DNA of 64,000 nucleotides from Streptomyces sp. NBC_00461 (lineage in GTDB: Bacteria; Actinomycetota; Actinomycetes; Streptomycetales; Streptomycetaceae): NCBI RefSeq assembly GCF_036013935.1, contig NZ_CP107902.1, forward strand, positions 4,125,001-4,189,000, in the 5' to 3' direction. Positions 20,197 to 31,081 of this stretch are shown in pieces. Under the pieces are notes generated by a model. It saw only the letters and a list, made by a program, of their open reading frames with translations. It was not told the DNA's origin and did no database searches. The translations under genes were made by a program, and so were the position numbers. Within the stretch, counting starts at the first letter, position 1. Each line of letters opens with the position of its first letter.

Positions 20197-21888
20197 ATGC
20201 AAACCCCCACATATACGGCCATGCAGCTGGCCGCCGAGCTACGACTCCCCACGAACTGGCTCGACTACACGATCCTCGGCATCTACTTCGCCGTCGTCCT
20301 CGGCATCGGTTTCGCCGCCCGCGCGTCGGTGAAGACCAGCCTCGACTTCTTTCTCTCCGGGCGCTCCCTGCCCGCCTGGATCACCGGTCTCGCGTTCATC
20401 TCGGCCAACCTGGCCGCCACCGAGATCCTCGGCATGGCCGCGAACAGCGCGCAGTACGGGGCGTACACCGTGCACTGGTACTGGATCGGCGCCATCCCCG
20501 CCATGGTCTTCCTCGGCCTGGTGATGATGCCCTTCTACTACGGCAGCAAGGTGCGCTCGGTCCCCGAGATGCTGCTGCTGCGCTTCGACAAGTGGGCACA
20601 CCTGCTCAGCTCGATCCTGTTCGCGTTCGCCGCCATCCTCATCGCCGGTGTGAACCTGTACGCCCTCGCGATCGTCGTGGAGGCGCTGCTGGGCTGGCCG
20701 CAGTGGGTGGCGATCGTGGTGGCCGGCGCCTTCGTGCTGGCGTACATCACCCTCGGCGGTCTGTCGTCCGCGATCTACAACGAGGTGCTGCAGTTCTTCG
20801 TGATCCTCGCGGCCCTCATCCCGATCGTCGTGCTGGGCCTGAAGAAGGTCGGCGGCTGGGGCGGCCTGACCGACAAGCTCACCGCGACCCACGGCGCGAA
20901 CTTCACCACCGCCTGGGGCGGCACCGGTATCGGCAGCCCCAACCCGCTCGGCGCCAACTGGCTGACCATCGTCCTGGGCCTCGGCTTCGTGCTGTCCTTC
21001 GGCTACTGGACGACCAACTTCGCCGAGGTGCAGCGCGCCCTGTCCGCGAAGAACCTCTCCGCCGGCCGGCGCACCCCGCTGATCGCCGCCTACCCGAAGA
21101 TCTTCATCGTCTTCCTGGTGATGATCCCGGGCCTGGTCGCCGCCGCGCTCGTACCGAACTTCGGTACCGCCAAGTCCGGTTACCAGTACAACGACGCCAT
21201 CCCCTACCTGATGCAGGAACTGCTGCCCAACGGCGTTCTCGGCATCGCGGTGACCGGTCTGCTGGCCGCGTTCATGGCGGGCATGGCGGCCAACGTGTCG
21301 TCCTTCAACACGGTGTTCACCAACGACATCTGGGGCCGGTACATCGTCAAGGGCCGCGAGGACGCGTACTACGTCCGCTTCGGTCGCCTGATCACGGTCG
21401 TCGGCGTCTGCGCCTCGGTCGGCACGGCCTTCCTGGCATCGTCGTTCTCGAACATCATGAGCTACCTCCAGACGCTGTTCTCCTTCTTCAACGTGCCGAT
21501 GTTCGTCGTCTTCATCGTCGGCATGTTCTGGAAGCGCGCGTCCGTGAAGTCCGGCTTCTGGGGCCTGCTCGCGGGCACGGTGTCGGCGATGGTGAACTAC
21601 TTCTGGATCTACAAGCAGGGCATCATCTCCATCCCCACCGACCAGGGCGCCAACTTCGTCTCCGCGATCGTCGGCTTCGTCGCCGGCGGGGTGGTGATGG
21701 TCGTCGTGTCGCTGTTCACCGAGCCGAAGCCGGCCGAGGAGCTGGAGGGCCTGGTCTACGGCACCACCTCCCCCGGCATGGAGGAACCGCCCGCCGCCGG
21801 CGACGACGCCTGGTACCGGAAGCCGGCCCTGCTGGGCTGGGGCGCCGTGATCATCGCCGCCGCCTGCTACATCCCGTTCTCGTTCTGA
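20197..21888 (+). CDS. Sodium:solute symporter (SSS family), probable galactose/glucose uptake
   Basis: 563 residues with about 14 hydrophobic helices. SSS landmarks: the early FFLSGRSLPAWITGLAFISA segment, AATEILGMA, the YNDAIPYLMQELLPNG loop and GITGLLAAFMAGMAAN-type helix (here VTGLLAAFMAGMAANVSSFN), as in SGLT-like proteins. The divergent arrangement with galTEK points to galactose as the substrate; this is inference. The start at ATG 20197 lacks a strong ribosome site; ATG 20221 is the alternative. A small membrane gene follows 29 bases downstream. Confidence 0.9.
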   Translation: MQTPTYTAMQLAAELRLPTNWLDYTILGIYFAVVLGIGFAARASVKTSLDFFLSGRSLPAWITGLAFISANLAATEILGMAANSAQYGAYTVHWYWIGAIPAMVFLGLVMMPFYYGSKVRSVPEMLLLRFDKWAHLLSSILFAFAAILIAGVNLYALAIVVEALLGWPQWVAIVVAGAFVLAYITLGGLSSAIYNEVLQFFVILAALIPIVVLGLKKVGGWGGLTDKLTATHGANFTTAWGGTGIGSPNPLGANWLTIVLGLGFVLSFGYWTTNFAEVQRALSAKNLSAGRRTPLIAAYPKIFIVFLVMIPGLVAAALVPNFGTAKSGYQYNDAIPYLMQELLPNGVLGIAVTGLLAAFMAGMAANVSSFNTVFTNDIWGRYIVKGREDAYYVRFGRLITVVGVCASVGTAFLASSFSNIMSYLQTLFSFFNVPMFVVFIVGMFWKRASVKSGFWGLLAGTVSAMVNYFWIYKQGIISIPTDQGANFVSAIVGFVAGGVVMVVVSLFTEPKPAEELEGLVYGTTSPGMEEPPAAGDDAWYRKPALLGWGAVIIAAACYIPFSF

Positions 21889-21917
21889 TGGCATCCTGAC
21901 TGGGGAGTTGGAAAACC

Positions 21918-22292
21918 ATGACTGATCAGTCCGGACCCTCCGGATACTCCGGATACTCCGACAAGGACGTCCAGCGCGAGGTCACCGAGCTGCAGGAGAA
22001 GTCCGCGACCGCGGCCCGCATCTTCGACCTGCGCCGCATCATCGGCGGCGTGTTCGTCCTCTACGGCATCATCGTCACGATCGCCGGCATCACCGACGAC
22101 CAGGCCGCGATCGACAAGGCCCAGGGCATCAACATCAACCTGTGGACCGGCATCGCCATGCTGCTCCTCGGCATCTTCTTCCTGGCCTGGCTGAAGCTGC
22201 GCCCGACCCCTCCGCCGACTCCGGCGGTCGCACCGGGACAGGGGGACTCCCCGGGACAGGGGGACGACGCTCCGGCCTCACACCCGGAGTGA
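21918..22292 (+). CDS. Small two-helix membrane protein partnered with the symporter
   Basis: 124 residues. A Gly/Ser/Tyr N-terminus (GPSGYSGYSDKD), an amphipathic stretch, helices at about 40-58 (IIGGVFVLYGIIVTIAGI) and 76-95 (WTGIAMLLLGIFFLAWL), and a Pro/Gly-rich hydrophilic tail. No family is recognised. It is likely cotranscribed with the symporter and may be an accessory subunit, an inference from position. Confidence 0.7.
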   Translation: MTDQSGPSGYSGYSDKDVQREVTELQEKSATAARIFDLRRIIGGVFVLYGIIVTIAGITDDQAAIDKAQGININLWTGIAMLLLGIFFLAWLKLRPTPPPTPAVAPGQGDSPGQGDDAPASHPE

Positions 22293-22372
22293 CGGCCACC
22301 GGCCGGAGAGCCCAGGGCCTCCGGCCCCGCCCCGTCTCCACCCCGCCGGGACCACCACGCCTCCCCCAGAGG

Positions 22373-23092
22373 TCACAGGGCCTCCGGTCCCGCTTCCGCA
22401 TGCGTCACCGGCGTTGCCGGGTGCGTCAGCGGGCCCGCTCTGTCCAGCAGGCCGGTACGGGCCGCCAGGGCCGCTGCCTCCAGGCGGGAGCCGACGCCGA
22501 GTTTCATCAGGACACGCTGGACGTGGGTGCGGGCGGTGGACGGGGCGATGCCCATGCCGGCCGCGATCAGGCGGGTGTCCTCGCCGTCGGCGACCCGGAC
22601 CAGGACCTCGACCTCCCTCGGGGTGAGCATCTGCAGCAGACGCTGGCCCTCGTCGTCCGGCTGGGCGGCGGGGTTGAGGAGTTCGCTGAAGGCTCCTTGC
22701 AGAAGCTGCGGGGCCACCGCCGCCTCACCCGCCCTTGCCTTCATGATCGCGCGCTCGACACCCTCTATGCGCTCGTCATGGCGTACGTAGCCCGAGGCGC
22801 CCGCGGCGAAGGCGGCGGCTATGCCGCGTGGGTTCGGCACCGGGCCCAGGACCACGACAGCGACCTGCGGACGCTCCCGTTTGATCCTCACCACCGGATC
22901 GAAGATGCCCGGCTCCGCCGGTGTCGCCGTCCCCAGCAGACACACCTCCGGCGCACGGGTGATCACCAGCTCCGCCGCGCCCGCGGCCGGCGCCGCCGCG
23001 GCGAGCACCCGGTGCCCGCGCAGCTTCAACGCCGAGGCCAGCGCCTCGGCGAGCAGTCGGTGGTCGTCGACCACCATGAGCCGCACTCCCAT
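22373..23092 (-). CDS. Atypical LuxR-type response regulator with a degenerate receiver
   Basis: 239 residues. The receiver keeps the acidic pair (VVDDHR at 7-12), but the strand that should end in the phosphoacceptor Asp reads CLLGTATP, with Gly54 in its place; the switch Ser/Thr and the conserved Lys are also replaced (VLGPVPN, GYVRHDE). The C-terminal LuxR HTH is intact (LTPREVEVLVRVADGEDTRL, then TARTHVQRVLMKLG). It is likely phosphorylation-independent. Start ATG 23092; upstream lie three ATGGATG repeats. No kinase is adjacent. Confidence 0.85.
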   Translation of the reverse strand: MGVRLMVVDDHRLLAEALASALKLRGHRVLAAAAPAAGAAELVITRAPEVCLLGTATPAEPGIFDPVVRIKRERPQVAVVVLGPVPNPRGIAAAFAAGASGYVRHDERIEGVERAIMKARAGEAAVAPQLLQGAFSELLNPAAQPDDEGQRLLQMLTPREVEVLVRVADGEDTRLIAAGMGIAPSTARTHVQRVLMKLGVGSRLEAAALAARTGLLDRAGPLTHPATPVTHAEAGPEAL

Positions 23093-23115
23093 CGAAGCAA
23101 CCCCCCAGTCCCCCA

Positions 23116-23146
23116 ATGGATGTCCATGGATGCCCCACTATGGATG
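23116..23146. repeat. Three ATGGATG repeats before the atypical response regulator
   Basis: ATGGATG occurs at 23116, 23126 and 23140, within 25-55 bases upstream of the regulator start, most followed by (T/C)CC. Possibly a regulator-binding array. The rest of the 261-base gap to the next gene holds a terminator and nothing else recognised. Confidence 0.4.
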
Positions 23147-23300
23147 CCCACTGGTCCGCGCGGACAGAAGCCCCCCCGGCTCCCCCGCTCTTCATGCCCC
23201 CGGAAGCTACACGCTTGTTCGACGATGCGCTCCCCCTACCGGTGAGAAGTGCCCCGGATCGACGGAATTTCTGACATGCGAAGGTGACGGCCGGTACGCG

Positions 23301-23334
23301 CACGGCCCCGCCCCTGAGCAGGGACGGGGCCGTG
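23301..23334 (-). terminator. Terminator after the first beta-propeller gene
   Basis: CACGGCCCCG and CGGGGCCGTG form a perfect 10-bp stem, with CCC/GGG able to pair inside the 14-base loop. It lies 20 bases past the stop at 23354 on the minus strand. Confidence 0.75.
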
Positions 23335-23353
23335 GCACGGCTGTCGCGCGGGC

Positions 23354-25180
23354 TCAGCCGCCGGCGCCGAACCCGATCGCCAGATACTCCTTGTCACCGG
23401 TACTCGACGGCTTGTCGGCGTAGACCCCGGACATGTACAGGTGCCCCTGCGCATAGATGATCTCGGAGTACTCCGGGGACATGCTCGTCTCCACGTCGCG
23501 CACCGACTCCGTCGCCGGGTTCTCCAGCAGCTTCGTCTCCTTGAAGGAGCCGCCGTCGATGCTGACGACCTGGCCGCCCTTGTCGTATGGCGGGCGCTTG
23601 TACGCGATCACGTTGGCGCCGTCCATGCGCAGCGGGGTGATCGTGAAGCCGTCGCCCGCGTCCGCGCGCTGGCCGGTCTGCTTGCCGGTGGCCAGGTCGA
23701 ACGCGACGATCTCGTTGGTCTGGCTGTACTCCCCGGTGCCGTCGTGCTCCTCGGTCGGGATGTACAGCCGCCCGTTGCCGACGGCGATGCCGGTGCACGC
23801 CTCGACCCTCGTGATGCCGTCGCACTTGGCCGCGAACTGGTCGCCCGGCGCCGAGATCCGGTTGATCAGCTTGCCGGTCTTGTTGTCGATGGAGAAGAAG
23901 TCCGAGATGCCGCTGCCGTCGCCCGCGCTGTCGCCGACGTCGGCGGCCACCACCAGCGGGTTCGTCGACACCACGGAGGCGTACTCGATGCCCGAGGTCA
24001 TCTTGTACTCCGAGATCACCTTCCCGGACTTGGGGTCGATGGTCTGGATGTGCAGCTGGCGCTGCTCGTACGAGCCGCACTTGCGCACCGCGACCAGCTT
24101 CTCGCCGCCGCCGTAACCGGCGTCGTAGCAGGTGTCCGTGGGCTTGGGCGCCCACAGGGACTTGCCGGAGGTGACGTCCCAGGCGGCGCCGCCGCTGCTG
24201 CTGCCCGCGGCGACGGTGTTCGCGCTGACCGTGACGTTGTCCAGACTGATCGGCCGGTCACCGGAGTTGACCGTCTTCGTCCACAGCTTCTTGCCCGCGT
24301 CCAGGTCGATCGCCGCGACCTGGCTGCAGCCCGCCGAGCTGTTCTTCGCCGGCATCTTCGGCTGGAAGACGATGGCCGTCTTGTTGTCCGCGGTGGTGTG
24401 CGAACTGGCCTCGCACACCGGGCCGGGCAGCGCGATCGTCCAGAGCTTGCTGCCCTTTTCGGGGTCGTAGCCGTTGATCTCGGCGACGCCGGCCTTGACG
24501 TAGGCCTTGTCGGTGAGCCACGAACCCGCCACGACGGTGCTGTCGTCCACCTTGGGCTCCGGGACCTGGAACAGGACATGGGAGCCGGGGTTCGCGGGCA
24601 CCTTCTCGTCGCCCTTGGTCGACGACCCGCCGGTGTCGCCCTTGCCGTCCTTGCCGCCGGTGCCGCCGCTCGAACTCGCGGTGTCGTGCTTCTTGTCGTC
24701 GCCCTTGCCTGACGAGGCGTACCAGATGCCGCCGCCGACGATCAGCGCGATCGCGACGACCGCCGCGACGATGATGGTCGTCTGCGTGCTGAGCCCCCGC
24801 CCGCCGGCGGGCTGCCCGGCCTGCGGCTGCAGCGGCATGGTCGGTTGCGGGTAGCCGTAACCGGGCTGCTGGCCATAGGGGTTCGGGGTCTGCCCGTACG
24901 GGTTCGGCTGCTGGCCGGGGTAGCCGTAGCCCGGGGGCGTCTGCGGCGGCTGCGGCTGCTGCGGCTGCTGCGGCGCCTGGGGATAGCCGTAGCCGGGCTG
25001 CTGCGGAGGCGGCGGAGGGGGTGTCTGCGGAGACTGGGGCGGCTGGGGCGCCTGCGGGTAGCCGTAGCCCGGCTGCTGCGGGGCGCCGAAGCCGGGCTGC
25101 TGCGGCGGCTGGTCCTGGGGCGGGCCGAAACCGCCCTGCTGCGGGGGCTGGTGGGGCGGCGGGGGCGGTGGCTGGGTCAT
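23354..25180 (-). CDS. Membrane-anchored PQQ-type beta-propeller protein, copy 1
   Basis: 608 residues. The first 125 are Pro/Gln/Gly/Tyr-rich with repeated PQQPGYGYPQAP units; one helix follows at about 135-157 (TIIVAAVVAIALIVGGGIW), then a Gly/Ser/Lys/Asp linker, then an extracellular domain with PQQ-like blades such as EINGYDPEKGSKLWTIAL, AIDLDAGKKLWTKT and EIVAFDLATGKQTGQ. No catalytic residues are known for this type; ligand or scaffold roles are guesses. It is a tandem paralog of the next gene upstream and is separated from it by 70 bases. Confidence 0.8.
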   Translation of the reverse strand: MTQPPPPPPHQPPQQGGFGPPQDQPPQQPGFGAPQQPGYGYPQAPQPPQSPQTPPPPPPQQPGYGYPQAPQQPQQPQPPQTPPGYGYPGQQPNPYGQTPNPYGQQPGYGYPQPTMPLQPQAGQPAGGRGLSTQTTIIVAAVVAIALIVGGGIWYASSGKGDDKKHDTASSSGGTGGKDGKGDTGGSSTKGDEKVPANPGSHVLFQVPEPKVDDSTVVAGSWLTDKAYVKAGVAEINGYDPEKGSKLWTIALPGPVCEASSHTTADNKTAIVFQPKMPAKNSSAGCSQVAAIDLDAGKKLWTKTVNSGDRPISLDNVTVSANTVAAGSSSGGAAWDVTSGKSLWAPKPTDTCYDAGYGGGEKLVAVRKCGSYEQRQLHIQTIDPKSGKVISEYKMTSGIEYASVVSTNPLVVAADVGDSAGDGSGISDFFSIDNKTGKLINRISAPGDQFAAKCDGITRVEACTGIAVGNGRLYIPTEEHDGTGEYSQTNEIVAFDLATGKQTGQRADAGDGFTITPLRMDGANVIAYKRPPYDKGGQVVSIDGGSFKETKLLENPATESVRDVETSMSPEYSEIIYAQGHLYMSGVYADKPSSTGDKEYLAIGFGAGG

Positions 25181-25250
25181 CGTGTGCGTTACCTCGAAGC
25201 GTGGCGGCCGGGCGGCGGGGACTGCTTGAACGAAGGAAGAGAGGGAAGAG

Positions 25251-27059
25251 TCACTTGCCGTAGGCGAGCATCAACTTCTCCTTCGCTTCGTCATTGCCGG
25301 TCAGCCGGGTGGTCGAGAGGTAGAAGCGCCCGTCGACCCAGTCGAAGTCCTTGGAGAAGAAGCCGTTCTCGATCTCCGCGGCGCCTGCCGGGTTCTGCAG
25401 CAGCTTCACCGGCTTGTGGCCCGATCCGCCGGTCGCGATCGACACGACCTGGCCGCCCGCGTCGTACGACGGCTCGACATACGCGATGAGCTTTCCGCCC
25501 TCGACCCTGATCGGCAGCATCGACTCGTCCGCGGGGGACTTGACGCGCCACTTCTCCTTGCCGTTCGCGAGGTTGATCGCGACGATCTCGTTGGCGCCGG
25601 TCGTGGCGTCGGTCGGCAGGTAGAGGGTGCTGGAGTCGGAGGCCACGCCCTGGCAGCCCTGAAGGTCACGCGAGAGGATCGCCCAGCCGCACTGGGGGCC
25701 GAAGTTCTCGTCGAAACTCACCTGCGAGCGGAAGGTGCCGTTGGCGTTGAACGTGGAGATGTTCCACGCCTTCTTGTCCTCGTTCGTGCTGTAGACGACC
25801 AGCGGGTCGACGGAGTACGTGCGCGCGACCGTCCAGCCCTTGTCGAACTTCTGCGTCCACTTGACCTTGCCGGTGGCCGGGTCGAGCTGCTGCATCTCGT
25901 CGTGCTCGTTCGATCCGGTGGCGTCGCAGGAGGCGACGGACAGCAGCCTGCTGCCGCCCGCGAACGCGGTCGGGAAGCACGAGTCGCCGTACTTCTTCTT
26001 GTCGAAGAGCTTCTTGCCCGAGTCGACGTTGTACGCCACTCCGGACTGCGAGCGGCCCACCATCAGCGTCTTGCCGGTGATGGACAGGGAGACGGTGATG
26101 GTGCTGTCGAACAGCGCGCCGTCGGTGAGCTGGGTCTTCCAGCCCTTCTCGCCGGTGTTCAGGTCGATCTGCTGGAGCTGGTTGCACCGGGCGCGGTCGC
26201 TGGTGCCGCTCTCGTAGGCCACCACGACCTTGCCGTCGGCCGACTGCTGGTGGCTGACCGCGCAGATCTTCTGCGGGAAGGTGATCGGGGCCCAAGTGGG
26301 TTTGCCGTCGCCCACGTTGTAGGCAAAGACCTGCTTGTACGCCGCCTTCACCGCCGCCTTGTCGGTGATCCACATGCCGGGGGCGTCGGCGCCTGAACCG
26401 GGCGCGTCCGGCGCCTCCTTGTACCAGAGGACCTTCGACTCGCCCGCCTGGCGACCCTCGTTGAGGTTCTCGGAGTCCGAGCCGCCGTCGCCGCTGCCGT
26501 CACCGGGGTTCACCGGGGCGTCGGACGGGGAGGCCTTGGAGTCGTCGCTCTTCTCGGCGACCGGCTTCTTCTTGTCGTCGCCGCCCCCGCTGGTCGCGGC
26601 GAAGACGGTGCCGCCGATGACGGCCAGCGCGGCGACCACCGCCGCGACGACGAGCACGGGCCTGCCCTTGAAGGGGTTCTTGGAGCCGGGGCCGGGCGGC
26701 GGGGTGCCGGGCGCGCCGGGGTACTGCGCCTGCGGGTAGCCGTAACCGGGCTGCTGGCCGTACGGGCCGGGCTGCTGGGGCTGTCCGTACGGGCCGGGCT
26801 GGCCGTAGGGGGCCGCCGGCTGACCGTAGGGGCCGGGCTGCTGGCCGTACGGGCCTGGCTGCTGGGGGGCCTGCGGTGCCTGGGGGTAGCCGTAGCCGGG
26901 CTGCGGGGCGCCGGACGGCGGGGCCTGTGGGGGCGGCGGCGTCTGCGGCGGGCCCTGGGGCGGCGGCGGGGTCTGCGGAACTCCGAAACCGGGCTGCGGC
27001 TGGTTGTGCGGCGCTCCGAAACCACCGGGCTGCGGCGGTTGGTTGGGCGGCTGAGTCAT
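25251..27059 (-). CDS. Membrane-anchored PQQ-type beta-propeller protein, copy 2
   Basis: 602 residues with the same plan as its neighbour: a Pro/Gln/Gly/Tyr tail (QQPGPYGQQPGYGYPQ units), one helix at about 138-160 (VLVVAAVVAALAVIGGTVFA), an Asp/Ser/Lys linker and PQQ-like blades (QQIDLNTGEKGWKTQL, QQLDPATGKVKWTQKF, VAINLANGKEKWRVK). The matching architecture and adjacency indicate gene duplication. It probably heads a two-gene transcript; upstream is a 190-base gap with a terminator for the ABC-F gene. Confidence 0.8.
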   Translation of the reverse strand: MTQPPNQPPQPGGFGAPHNQPQPGFGVPQTPPPPQGPPQTPPPPQAPPSGAPQPGYGYPQAPQAPQQPGPYGQQPGPYGQPAAPYGQPGPYGQPQQPGPYGQQPGYGYPQAQYPGAPGTPPPGPGSKNPFKGRPVLVVAAVVAALAVIGGTVFAATSGGGDDKKKPVAEKSDDSKASPSDAPVNPGDGSGDGGSDSENLNEGRQAGESKVLWYKEAPDAPGSGADAPGMWITDKAAVKAAYKQVFAYNVGDGKPTWAPITFPQKICAVSHQQSADGKVVVAYESGTSDRARCNQLQQIDLNTGEKGWKTQLTDGALFDSTITVSLSITGKTLMVGRSQSGVAYNVDSGKKLFDKKKYGDSCFPTAFAGGSRLLSVASCDATGSNEHDEMQQLDPATGKVKWTQKFDKGWTVARTYSVDPLVVYSTNEDKKAWNISTFNANGTFRSQVSFDENFGPQCGWAILSRDLQGCQGVASDSSTLYLPTDATTGANEIVAINLANGKEKWRVKSPADESMLPIRVEGGKLIAYVEPSYDAGGQVVSIATGGSGHKPVKLLQNPAGAAEIENGFFSKDFDWVDGRFYLSTTRLTGNDEAKEKLMLAYGK

Positions 27060-27179
27060 CAGCGCGTCTCCCCCTCGTTCACTGATTTTTAGCCACGCCC
27101 TGAGGTACGTGATGGACCCAGAGTCGTACTCAGAAAGTTCTCAGACGGCTCTTTCTATCACCCGGGGCCGACAGCGCAC

Positions 27180-27220
27180 CGGGCCGGTTCATCCCCTGTT
27201 CCCAAGGGAGAACCGGCCCG
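27180..27220 (-). terminator. Terminator after the ABC-F gene
   Basis: CGGGCCGGTTC and GAACCGGCCCG form a perfect 11-bp stem with a 19-base loop, 33 bases past the ABC-F stop at 27253. Confidence 0.75.
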
Positions 27221-27252
27221 TGATGCCGCCGTTATGCGCCTTCACGCACCCT

Positions 27253-29055
<1,803 letters not shown>

Positions 29056-29148
29056 TACTCTCCTGCCCAGGGGGTCGATCGACCTTCCAGGGTAGTCGGC
29101 GGGGCGCCTTGCCTTTCACGGGTCCCGGCGCCGGCCCCCGTCAGCCGC

Positions 29149-30057
29149 TCAGGACCGCCGGCCGCTCAGCACCGTCGCGCCCGGCACGGGCGCCGATGCG
29201 GTGCGCACCGTGCGGCACGTGCCCGAGGTCTTCAGCGCGTCCGCGACCTTGGCCGCCGACTCGGTGTCCCGGGCGAGGAATGCCGTGGTCGGGCCCGAGC
29301 CCGAGACCAGCGCGGTGAGCGCGCCGGCGGTGCGGCCGGCCGCGAGGGTGTCGGCGAGCTCCGGGAAGAGCGAGACGGCGGCGGGCTGCAGATCGTTGGA
29401 CACGGCCGCGGCGAGCGCGTCCGGGTCGCCCTTCGCGAGCGCGTCCAGAAGCTCCTCGGAGGCGACGGGCTCGGGGATGTCGAGCCCCTCCCCCAGCCGG
29501 TCGAACTCGCGGAAGACGGCCGGGGTGGACAGTCCGCGGTCGGCCATCGCGAAGACCCAGTGGAAGGTTCCGCCGACCTCCAGCGTGCGCAGCTTCTCCC
29601 CGCGGCCGGTGCCGAGCGCGGCCCCGCCCACCAGACTGAACGGCACGTCGCTGCCCAACTCCGCGCAGATGGCGAGCAGTTCGGCCCGGGAGGCACCCGT
29701 CCCCCACAGCGTGTCGCAGGCCAGCAGGGCGCCCGCGCCGTCCGCGCTGCCGCCCGCCATACCGCCGGCGACCGGGATGTCCTTGGCGATGTGGATGTGC
29801 ACGGCCGGCTCGATGCCGCGCCGCTCGGCGAGCACGAGCGCCGCGCGCGCCGCCAGGTTCGTGCGGTCCAGGGGCACCTGGCCGGCGTCGGGGCCCGTGC
29901 AGGTGACGCGGAGTTCCGCGGCGGGCGTCACGGTCACCTCGTCGTGGAGGCCGACCGCGAGGAAGACGTTGGCCAGGTCGTGGAAGCCGTCGGGGCGGGC
30001 GGCGCCCACCGCGAGCTGGACGTTGACCTTGGCGGGAACACGGACGGTGACGCTCAC
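29149..30057 (-). CDS. ispE: 4-diphosphocytidyl-2-C-methyl-D-erythritol kinase
   Basis: A GHMP kinase of the MEP isoprenoid pathway. Signatures: [14 protein letters not shown] at the N-terminus, the ATP loop [15 protein letters not shown] and [13 protein letters not shown]. Length 302 residues from GTG 30057, which overlaps the rsmA stop by four bases (GTGA). The rsmA-ispE linkage is common in Actinobacteria. Confidence 0.95.
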   Translation of the reverse strand: MSVTVRVPAKVNVQLAVGAARPDGFHDLANVFLAVGLHDEVTVTPAAELRVTCTGPDAGQVPLDRTNLAARAALVLAERRGIEPAVHIHIAKDIPVAGGMAGGSADGAGALLACDTLWGTGASRAELLAICAELGSDVPFSLVGGAALGTGRGEKLRTLEVGGTFHWVFAMADRGLSTPAVFREFDRLGEGLDIPEPVASEELLDALAKGDPDALAAAVSNDLQPAAVSLFPELADTLAAGRTAGALTALVSGSGPTTAFLARDTESAAKVADALKTSGTCRTVRTASAPVPGATVLSGRRS

Positions 30058-31046
30058 TTCTGCCCGGGCTCCTTGTTCTCGACGTGCTCGACGTGCTCGA
30101 AGTTCCCGGTGTTCCCGGCGCTCCCGGCGTGCTCGGTGTTCCCGGCGTGCTCGGCGCTCCCTGCGCTCTCGCCGTGCTCGGCGCTCCCGCCGTGCTCGGC
30201 GATGCGCGCGAACTCCTCGACGGTGAGGGCCTCACCGCGCGCCTGCGGCGAGACTCCGGCGGCCACGAGGGCCGCCTCCGCCGCGGGGGCCGAGCCCGCC
30301 CATCCGGCGAGCGCGGCCCGCAGGGTCTTGCGCCGCTGGGCGAACGCCGCGTCGACGACGGCGAACACCTCGCGCCGGGAGGCGGTGGTCTTGATCGGCT
30401 CGCTCCGGCGGACGAGCGAGACGAGCCCGCTGTCGACGTTCGGTGCCGGCCAGAAGACCTTGCGCCCGATGGCGCCGGCCCGCTTGACCTCGGCGTACCA
30501 GTTGGCCTTCACGGACGGGACGCCGTACACCCGCGAGCCGGGCGCGGCGGCCAGGCGGTCGGCGACCTCCGCCTGAACCATGACGAGGGTCCGCTCGATG
30601 CTCGGGAAGGTCTCGAGCATGTGCAGGAGGACCGGCACGGCGACGTTGTAGGGGAGGTTCGCGACCAGCGCGGTCGGGGCGGGCCCGGGCAGCTCGGTCA
30701 CCCGCATCGCGTCGGAGTGCACCAGCGCGAACCGCTCCGCGCGCTCCGGCATCCGGGCCGCGACGGTGGCGGGCAGCGCCCCGGCCAGTACGTCGTCGAT
30801 CTCGACGGCGGTGACGCGCTCGGCGGCCTCCAGCAGCGCGAGCGTGAGGGAGCCGAGCCCGGGGCCGACCTCCACCACCACGTCGTCCGGCCGGACGTCG
30901 GCGGTGCGCACGATGCGCCGCACGGTGTTCGCGTCGATCACGAAGTTCTGGCCGCGCTGCTTGGTGGGCCGCACGCCGAGGGCTGCCGCGAGTTCACGGA
31001 CGTCGGCGGGGCCCAGGAGGGCGTCGGGGGCGGGGCTGGTACTCAC
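30054..31046 (-). CDS. rsmA: 16S rRNA (adenine1518-N6/1519-N6)-dimethyltransferase
   Basis: It dimethylates two adjacent adenosines in helix 45 of 16S rRNA. Family motifs: [21 protein letters not shown] motif [16 protein letters not shown] and [18 protein letters not shown] 31046 is chosen ([13 protein letters not shown]) as the longer frame has no support. After the expected end of the enzyme (EEFARIAEH) there is an unusual tail of about 45 residues built of AEHxGS/GNT-like units, absent from the general family. Sits between rpfB (35-base gap) and ispE (4-base overlap). Confidence 0.95.
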   Translation of the reverse strand: MSTSPAPDALLGPADVRELAAALGVRPTKQRGQNFVIDANTVRRIVRTADVRPDDVVVEVGPGLGSLTLALLEAAERVTAVEIDDVLAGALPATVAARMPERAERFALVHSDAMRVTELPGPAPTALVANLPYNVAVPVLLHMLETFPSIERTLVMVQAEVADRLAAAPGSRVYGVPSVKANWYAEVKRAGAIGRKVFWPAPNVDSGLVSLVRRSEPIKTTASRREVFAVVDAAFAQRRKTLRAALAGWAGSAPAAEAALVAAGVSPQARGEALTVEEFARIAEHGGSAEHGESAGSAEHAGNTEHAGSAGNTGNFEHVEHVENKEPGQK

Positions 31047-31081
31047 GGCGACAAGGGTACGGGGCGGCGCGAGGCCGCCGC

